This document shows positions 51,601 through 60,600 of a stretch of DNA of 64,000 nt, piece by piece; position 1 is the first letter of the stretch, and each line of letters starts with the position of its first letter. The stretch spans positions 186,001 to 250,000 of the forward strand of contig JAMZAV010000052.1 in NCBI GenBank assembly GCA_024449915.1, in the 5' to 3' direction. This DNA comes from Sweltsa coloradensis (Eukaryota; Arthropoda; Insecta; Plecoptera; Chloroperlidae). A program made the position numbers and the translations under genes. The notes under the pieces are model-generated. The model searched no databases, was not told where the DNA came from, and was given only the letters and a program-made list of their open reading frames with translations.

Positions 51601-54600
51601 AGAATAAAAAAGGCCAGTAACTTTTACCAGTGTGTGAAAGGCCTGGTGTGGGATAGGGAAATACCCATTCAGTGTAAGATGACACTATTTAAAACTTATT
51701 TCATACTGATCCTTACATATGCAGCAGAAACCTGGACAATGGGAGATCGAGAGGAGAGTCAGATACAGGCGGCAGAGATGAGATTCCTGAGGAGCACAGT
51801 GGGCAAGACGAGAAGAGATAGAATAAGAAACACGGACATTAGAGAAATGGACAAAGTTGAGATGGTATGGAATATTGATGGTATGGAATATGGACATATG
51901 AAACGAATGGGGGAAAATAGGATGCCCAAGAAAATGTATGAAAGAAAGATTGAAGAAGGATGAAGAAACGGGGTAGACCAAGGAAGAGATGGAAGGACAT
52001 CGTAGCAGGAGACTTGGAGGCAAGAGGAGAAAGCTGGCAAGATGTGGAAGAGATACGATTGTGGGAGGATAGAAAGGAGTGGAAAAGTTTTGTTGCTAAA
52101 CCCAAGCTGACCCTGCCAGAAGCAGGAAACGGCGATGGATAATGATGATGATGAATTGATATCATTTGGTAATCATCAAAATGGCCTTTCGCTTTAGGGG
52201 GACAATGAATGAAAGGATATTGATAGATTACCTCCATCTTTCAGTTCTAATATTGAACCACGTAAGCTGTTGAGGATGCAGCGAATGGCTTGTCTGGACT
52301 TGACGGTGATGGCGATCCAGGGCCTGTCCCGCTGCATCAACCCCAGTTGTTTGGTGACATGCAGTCGATCGTGCTCGATCTTCGTCTTGAGTTCCTCGTG
52401 GATCTTCTTGTTGTCTGCGATCTGTGGCAACACCTTCATCAGCTCCTCCTCGCCGTTGACGAAGCCCTTGCCCACGTCGTAGCCGACCGACATCTTGGCG
52501 TCGACCCGGCTGTCGATGAAGGCGACCACACTCGGTAGGGAGGCGCGGAGGAGGCGCAGAAGGCGAAGGAGGCGGAGGACACGCAGGAGTTTCGTGGCTG
52601 TTGTTACGGTGGACGCAACCGAGCTCACCTTGTCGAACAAGTTCATTAGGTCGAGGTAATCCATGACAAGATCAACCACGGCTATAACCAGGATTGCCAG
52701 ATCGAACTTATTCCAGTGGCATTTAATGTAGCCGCAAAAGTATAATGCAAACACCTGAAAAAAATATTAAAACAAATTATATTCTTCCTGATAGTAGCAT
52801 TTTAAACTCATTGCGATGGCATTCTCAACTTATTATTAGTGCTACTTGTAATGATAAATTGGAACACACATGAGAGGGATGGATACTGGAACTAGAACCG
52901 ACTGGTTCGACAAGCATGTCGTAATTTGTCTCCAACTACAATTGATTTCCAGTGTGAATTACGTACTTTTAGTTGAATTAACAAATAGTTAACTGTAGTT
53001 AGAGCTCAGCTGGCTTGCTCTGCAGGTCCAGGGTGCGATTCCCGCTTTATGCAGAAGTTTTTGGCTTAGGGATGTGTAAACGGTGATTATGGAGTCGTCC
53101 TAGCAACTAGGCACATAATAAATTCTAAGGTTGTTCCGAATTAGCCTTGTTGATTATGACTGTCCGCGCGGGTGTAATCGTGTCCAGCTAGCTTGATTGA
53201 TCGGTGTTGCCGGTCTGGCGGCCACTAGTTGGTCATTGTTTGCTCATCGATGGTGTCGGCGCCTACAGGATTGGCTTGGTCGGCTTTTAAATTTAATGTC
53301 GCCCACTGAAAATCAGTAGGTCTGTGTGACTGAGTGAGTAGACTCTATACGATTTTTTTCTCATCTATAAAACACAAATATTTATTTGTTTGCTATCAAA
53401 CGCTTTTCTGGAATCACACTTACCTTAATTAGAAACTCCCCGAAGTATATCAAGAAAAACATACTGTTCAATACTTTCAGTGCTATGTTTAATGGTTTTC
53501 CACTTGCAGGATTGACAATTATTTCAACCAAAATAGGAATTGTATTTAGGATTATTACGACGTATATAAAGATGTCGAACCATTTGTTTGTAGCAATTCG
53601 GAAGAACGGCTTTCTCCACCTAAAAATGAAATGATTCGAGCTTAAACAAAAACTTACAATAAAATACTTAAAACTAGATATTTTTAAAGTAAGGATGTAA
53701 AATTGTAATGTTGCAATAACAACAACAAGGATTTATTTTGGGATTTTGTCATTTTAGTGTCATAAGACAGAAAAAATAAGTTTCACCCTTGTTCATTATA
53801 TTGATACATTCTATTTTCGTATTTGACATTATTATTATTTCTAAGACTATTTCAGTTTGATTTAGGATTTTATTTTAAGACATTTAATTTGTGACTTGTA
53901 AAGTTGGAAAAGAATTAGTTACATTATGACACTTGTTGATTATCATCAACAGAGTTGACTATGATGATAGACTAGTGAGCACAAAATGCGGGCATGTGGA
54001 GAGAAGGAGAATCCTAGTAACAGAAAAGCTTCATTTAAGAAATAATACGTGAAAATCTAAGTAATATTACTTAAAAGTCTGATCTTATTATTATTATTAT
54101 TGTATATAAAAAACAAAATATTAAATTTCAAAATAAGTTTTTTATTTGGTATAAAAAACAAAATATTAAATTTCAAAATAAGTTTTTTATTTGGATTAAG
54201 GACACGTCAACCGTTAGGTCCCACTCTAGCCTAGGGGATATCGGGGAGAGGGGCCCATACTGGTCAGAACCAGCCACGGGTAGGGGGAGGAAGGGGGGTT
54301 TCTCACGTCGCGGTCGTCATCGTTTTTGGCATCATTCGTTGTGTCATTGTCGTCGTCGTCGGGGAGGTCGTCAAGGGAGGGGGGTCCCCGACGACGATTG
54401 CCAGAGATTCGGGGAGTAATATCCTTCTTACTATACCTGCTGTTTGCGAGGTGGACTTTTTCTCTTGAATCGCCTTTAACGATTAGCAGAGCCATGCTCT
54501 GGTCCAATTCTACCCCGGGCCCAGATAAGTAGACGACTCCATATTATTTAAAATGCACAGCTCCAACTCTTGAAGCTAACTTGCAGGGGTAAGCTAATTT

Positions 54601-57600
54601 CCGGACGCTAATTTGATATAACTTACTTCTCTCGCGGTGGTTTAAAGAAGTCTGTGGCTCTCGTCGACATCATGCCTATGAGTTTCTGACGCATTCTCGT
54701 CCACTTCACCGACTGCGACCACACGATGCTGATGTCCGTCACCTCCATGACGGGGTTCTCTCGGTCCGACGCGACGTCCACGGCGCTGACCAGCACCCTC
54801 ACCCCCTCCTTGGATAACATCCCGTGCTCGAACTGGCGCCAATAGGAGACTTTCTTCGCCTTCAGAACTCGCATTTTAGCTTCACGCATCATTTCTTTGT
54901 ATTCTTGTGCCGTGGGCTCGTTCAGTATCTCCTTCTCACAGCTAGGACATGTTGTGAAGCGATAACCCATGTAGTTGTCATCGTCGTCTTCACTATCGTC
55001 CTTCCCAAGTAGAGAGAAATAGAGTCAGAGAGAGAGATATTATAACACGCTCATCTGATTAAATACAAATGAAATATGTTTTTATATTTTGGATATTTTG
55101 ATGACGCTACTTTGGACAAATCGTTATTTAGAAGTAAAGCCATAAATAGCTATATTTAATATCTATGGATAGGCCAGCCTACACCAACCAACAGGAAAAG
55201 GCAGGTAGGCCTAATACATTGATAATATTCAGCAAGTGATATACTAGCCAATGTTTGTAGGGCCTACATCACATTCACAAAAACGATGCGCAAAAATACG
55301 ATTTTCATTATAATTTTAAATTTCATTATAACGCCGTCGTCCTCGCTCTGAATCACTAGACATACAGACTGTCAGTGTAGACACTTGGGCACAGAGCGAG
55401 GTGAACATTATTTAAAACTCATAGGTTGGAGGTTTCAAAGATTCCCGAGAATTTCACAAAGATCAGAGTGGACGTTTTAACACTAGACTAAAGGTCTGTT
55501 CGTTTGTCGTACTCTGACTGATCTAGATCAGCCAGAGTAAGTTATCGGCGTTCTTTTGTAAAATCTTACTCTAGATCAAGTTGTGATGCGCGTTCTTTGT
55601 ACCAAGTAACTTACTCTAGAGTTAGCGAGAGTATGAATATGTACTCTGGGTCTATAGGTGGAGTACGTAGAGTAGAGTAAGAAAAAATGGCCGAAGAGCG
55701 GTAAATGATCGAGCTGGAAACCATAATCTAGGCTAGCCTATTTGCTAACTATGGCTGAGGCGTCGCAAGATATTATCGACGCCACTTTAATTTAAAATTA
55801 AAATAAAAAAAATTAAAAATTAAAATTAAAATTAAAATTAGGTTAAGTTGACCATAATTATGTTCTTTTGTCGTTATCTGGAGTACGTACTCCGAGAAGC
55901 TCTGGATCAGGTTATGACGTTTTTACTCTGACTCTAGAAATATCGGAGTAACTCTACTTTACTCTGGAGTAAGACAAACGAACAGACCTATAGAGCGCAA
56001 GAACAGTATTTTTAAAAAAAGCAAAAACGTATGTGTTTAGTTTATTTGGTGAAGGGCGTCCAACCGTTAGGTTATTATGCTCTACTAGAGCCTGATCCTA
56101 TAGGGGTTGCGGGGAGGGTAGACCCGTGCCACAGGCAATGAGAGGGAAGGGAGGAGAGTCTCACGTTGACAGCCAGAGCTCGCTTCTAGTTTCCGGCCCT
56201 ACGTACGATGTTTACGAGATGGACTCGTCTTAGACGCTAGACAGAGAAATACCCTGGACCAATTAAATAATGTTAAATATGAACATATATTGGTTCGATT
56301 ACATTCTAATAAATGTGACAGATCTAAACGTTACACTGGGAAGTGAAGTGAGTGAAAAGTAAAAAGTAAACAGAGTACTTTTCAAACCATGTCAACAACA
56401 CACAATGTCAACTTAGCCCTACTTCTACTTCCTACTTACTTCCTTACTTGCCTTTGTAATAATCAATCGGTTTGGTAATATTGCGTTGACAAGTGTTTCT
56501 CTGCCATGGGCCACGTCAAACTGGCATCATAATAATTTTCTACGTTGGTTTACATTGTCACATTTCTCCAGACAAACAGTCAGTGGCGTATCCAGGAATG
56601 TACAATGGGGGGGGGGGGGTCGATGGGTGTCAATCATCTCATCATTTTTTTTGTATACCTGAAGTGCTATGCGAATCATCAAATTTGATTTGATTGATAC
56701 CAGGAAGTCTTGACAAATTGACAAAGTAAATGTAATTATGTAAATATCATAGTTAGCTTGCTCCCTCCTTATATTTTTCTTCAATCTATCACACTCGTTT
56801 TTTTTAGGGCATGGGGGGGTTTCAACCCCATAACCCCCTTGGATACGCCACTGCCAACTGTCATATAATTTACTTTACAACACTGTGTAATCTTACCTCT
56901 TCCAATTTAATTTTGTAAGGATGTTTAATGTGAGAGTGTTGCTCAACAACCAGCCAGTTTGAATCTGCTAAAAATCGGTCCATTTTAAGCATGCTGGAAG
57001 CTCTAGAGAGTTAAACAAAAATACATTTTATTCTGATTAGTAGAGATTTGCAAAAAATGTAACTGCGAAATTTAAAAATTGAGAATTTTTTTATTATAAC
57101 ATAATTTCTTTAAAATGGTCAATGATAATTTTAAAAGTCATACCTAAATAGGTAAAAAGTCATACCGAAATGGTAAAATTATCCCTTCTATAGTAGTATG
57201 GGAAGTCACATAAACCAAACTGATTTCATTATAATGTTGTAGGATCATATTATGCATGAGTAATTTCTCAACTCATGAATTCGCAGGATCACGAAATGGT
57301 GTAGAACATTTAAAGGAAAGGAACGTTTCATTAGTTCCCACTTCCTACAAAATAACTTTTTAGTTGAGGAACAAGGAGGTTTCTCATGTCGTGGTCGTCG
57401 TCGTCGTTGTCGTCGAGGGAAGGGCAGAGGTCCTCGACGACGACTGCCAGAGATCGCTGTAGTTCGGGGAGTATAGAAAATTCTCCCACTGACGTGTGCG
57501 AGATGGATTATATTATGCCTCTTTGATCACCTTTAAGTCAATCAGCAAAGCAATACCCTGCCAAAATTATACTCAAGGCCCAAACGGGTGTCCTGACGTT

Positions 57601-60600
57601 AAAAATAACCACGATATATCCTCACCAAGAGTGATCATCTCTCGCTCACCTATCCCGCTGATTCTCCAAGTATTTCATTGCATTGTTCATGTTGGTCTTC
57701 TTGGCCAGCGAGATTTCGTTCATACCCAAGTACTTGAAGATTAACTGTATTGTGCATCCATTAATAAGCAGTGTCAGTAGTAACACTCCCGCGAAGAGAA
57801 CCATGAACTGAAATAAATCATCACTGGTCGAATCTATCCCCATGCAGTTTCACTCAAGTACACATTATACAAGGTTGCCGTTCAATGTGACTTGATAATC
57901 GTTAATCGTAGTTGTATTTCGGTTAATAATCGATGTTTGTACGATAGCTCGATAGTCGAACATGATAGATTAATAGAAGAACAAAAAAGTGAAATCGCGA
58001 ATCGTTCAAATTTCAACTCTGACACAAAAAAGTAATACATCAAAGCACTCCCCTGCTAAAATATATAACTAGGAAAACGCTTAAATCCCGCCGCGTTGTT
58101 GGATGAGCGTAATTGGTGAATTGAGCTGCCATGTGTTTTGCGGATTTTCTGTTGTTCTGTGAAAAAATCAGAACTTTGTTGAAATTTTTTTTAAATTAAA
58201 TCAAATTAAATAAAAAATTAACTTATTTTTTTTTAATTAATCGTAATTTTAAAAAAGGAAAAAATCGAAATATTGAAATTTTCATAAGAAATATTTATTC
58301 GATTGCGCACAAATTTTACACGAATATATTAATTCTTAAAATTAAGGTTCTGTGAAAAAATCATTATAATCGGATAAAGCATGTAGGGGTTATAAGTCGA
58401 AGAAATTTTTTAAAAATCGAAAAAAATCGTAAAATTGCGATTTTCATGAGAAATAATTTTTCAATTGCGCTCAAAAACGTGGCAGTTCTTAGTTCAGAGA
58501 TTTCGAAGGCCTCCATAAAATTTCATCGCAATCGGAGTATCGGTTTAGCCGGAATCGTGTTAACAGACAGACAAAAATACAGAAAAAAAAAAAAAAAAAA
58601 AACAAAACAAAACATTCCGGATTTTTTTCTCCAGTGTAGTGAAATGGAATCTTCGCTTCGCTCGCTACGCTCGCTACGCTCATCCAAAAAAGTATTCTTC
58701 AAATAGTATAATAAGGGACGAGAGGGAGAGGGCTGACGCCCTTACGTCCCTCCCTTCGTCTCAATTAGCCAAGTTGCATAAATATGAGACGTTAAGCAAT
58801 ATCCAAAATAATATGCTTCAAACTTATTATTTGAATTATTCACTTGTCGTAGTAGGCCTAGTTTATATTTGTCCCATGACGAGACAGCTGTCAGTGTATT
58901 GTAGATCTAAATGGATGATGCGATATATGCACCAAAAATCCAGAAATCTTATTAACAAATCAAGAGATGAATTGACATTGATGAAATATATAGGTTTAAT
59001 TTACATTATTAAAACAAACAAAACAGCGGCCGGCCGCTGAGGGTTGTCCTAACTCCTAAGATTTGTCGACCCCTACATTTACATTACCTGTTTGCCTTCT
59101 CTGTGAAACTTTTCCGTTTCAAATAACAGAAGTGCTAATGTGAGCGCGAGGCACCCTCTTAGGCCGCCCCAAGCTGCAATCAGACCGTGTCTCCAAGGCA
59201 AACCGAAACCCAGTCGTGACAGCATAGGCGACAGCATCAGATAAGTGATGAACCTAGAACACGACTCAGTGTCAGCTTCGCAATTATACTGCAAGTGCTA
59301 TATTATTTCATTTTATTATTATTATTATTTTTTTTAATAATAATGAATTTATAACGAAAAATATTATTTGGAATAAAAAAAGTCATAGACAGTGTCTAGA
59401 ATTTAACATGTAAATTAATGGTATATCACTAGGAAAACGCTTAAGTCCCGCCGCGTTGTTGGATGAGCGTAATTGGTGCATTGAGCTGACATGTGTAACG
59501 CGGATTTTCTGTTGTTCTGTGAAAAAATTATTGCTTAGTCGAAGATTTTTTAAATTAAATAAAATAAAATAAAAAATTAACTTATTTTTTTAATAAATCG
59601 AAATTTAAAAAAATAAAAAAATCGTAAAATTGCAATTTTCATAAGAAATAATTATTCGATTGCGCTCAAATTTAACACGAGTATATAAATTGATAAAATT
59701 AAGGTTCTGTGAAAAAATCATTACAATAGGATAAAGATGTAGGTGTTATAAGTCAAAGAATTGTTTTAAAAAAGAAAAAAACCGTAAAATTTCGATTTTC
59801 ATGAGAAAATAATTTTTCGATTACGCTCAAATTTCACACGAATATCTTAATTCATAAAATTAAGGTTCTGTGAAAAAATCATTACAATCGAATAAAGCGT
59901 GTAGGTGTTATAAGTCGAAGAAATTTTTAAAAAATCGAAAAAAATCGTAAAATTGCGTTTTTTATAAGAAAAAATTTCCCGATTGCGCTCAAAAACGTGG
60001 CAGTTCTAAGTTCAGAGATTTCGAAGGCCTCCATAAAATTTCATCGCAATCGGAGTATCGGTTTAGCCGGAATCGTGTTAACAAACACACAAAAATACAA
60101 AAAAAAAAAAAAGAAAAAAAAAAAAACATTCCGGATTTTTTTCTCTAGTGTAGTGAAATGGAATCTTCGCTTCGCTCGCTACGCTCGCTACGCTCATCCA
60201 ATTATGTTAATGTGTAGGCCTATGACATTTGTGGGACCTGTTCCAATGTAGCCACAAAATAAAATAAATAAATATAAATAATAAATAAATTCGTACTTAT
60301 AGTCGACCCACTATGTCACAGAACTGATTTTCATTTAGGGGATTAAAGCTAACCAAGTCAACCCAGTACCATCGACGAGCGAATAATGACCAACTAGAGA
60401 CCGGAATATTTAAGTATGAAACACCGATCAGTCAAGCTGGACACGATTAATAAATGAGTTATTATTTCGTGTTGGTTGGGGTGTTCAGTTTGCCTCCACT
60501 TATGGGTCTAACCGTCTAAACAAACCGCAAGTGTTTAGTTAATAAATAAGTAATAATATTGTGGAGTAGCTTACCTAGTAATAACACAAACAACGTATGT

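Noticed and set aside
50427..52142. Plus-strand RT-containing frames as a functional gene
   Set aside because: Several frameshifts, an internal deletion, a nested MITE and an altered catalytic motif (FAED) show a dead LINE.
54226..54507. 93-residue minus-strand frame with an Asp run, possibly an extra exon of the exchanger gene
   Set aside because: It is a family B repeat, present also at 36190, 44847 and 45836. Exons e and f join in phase without it.
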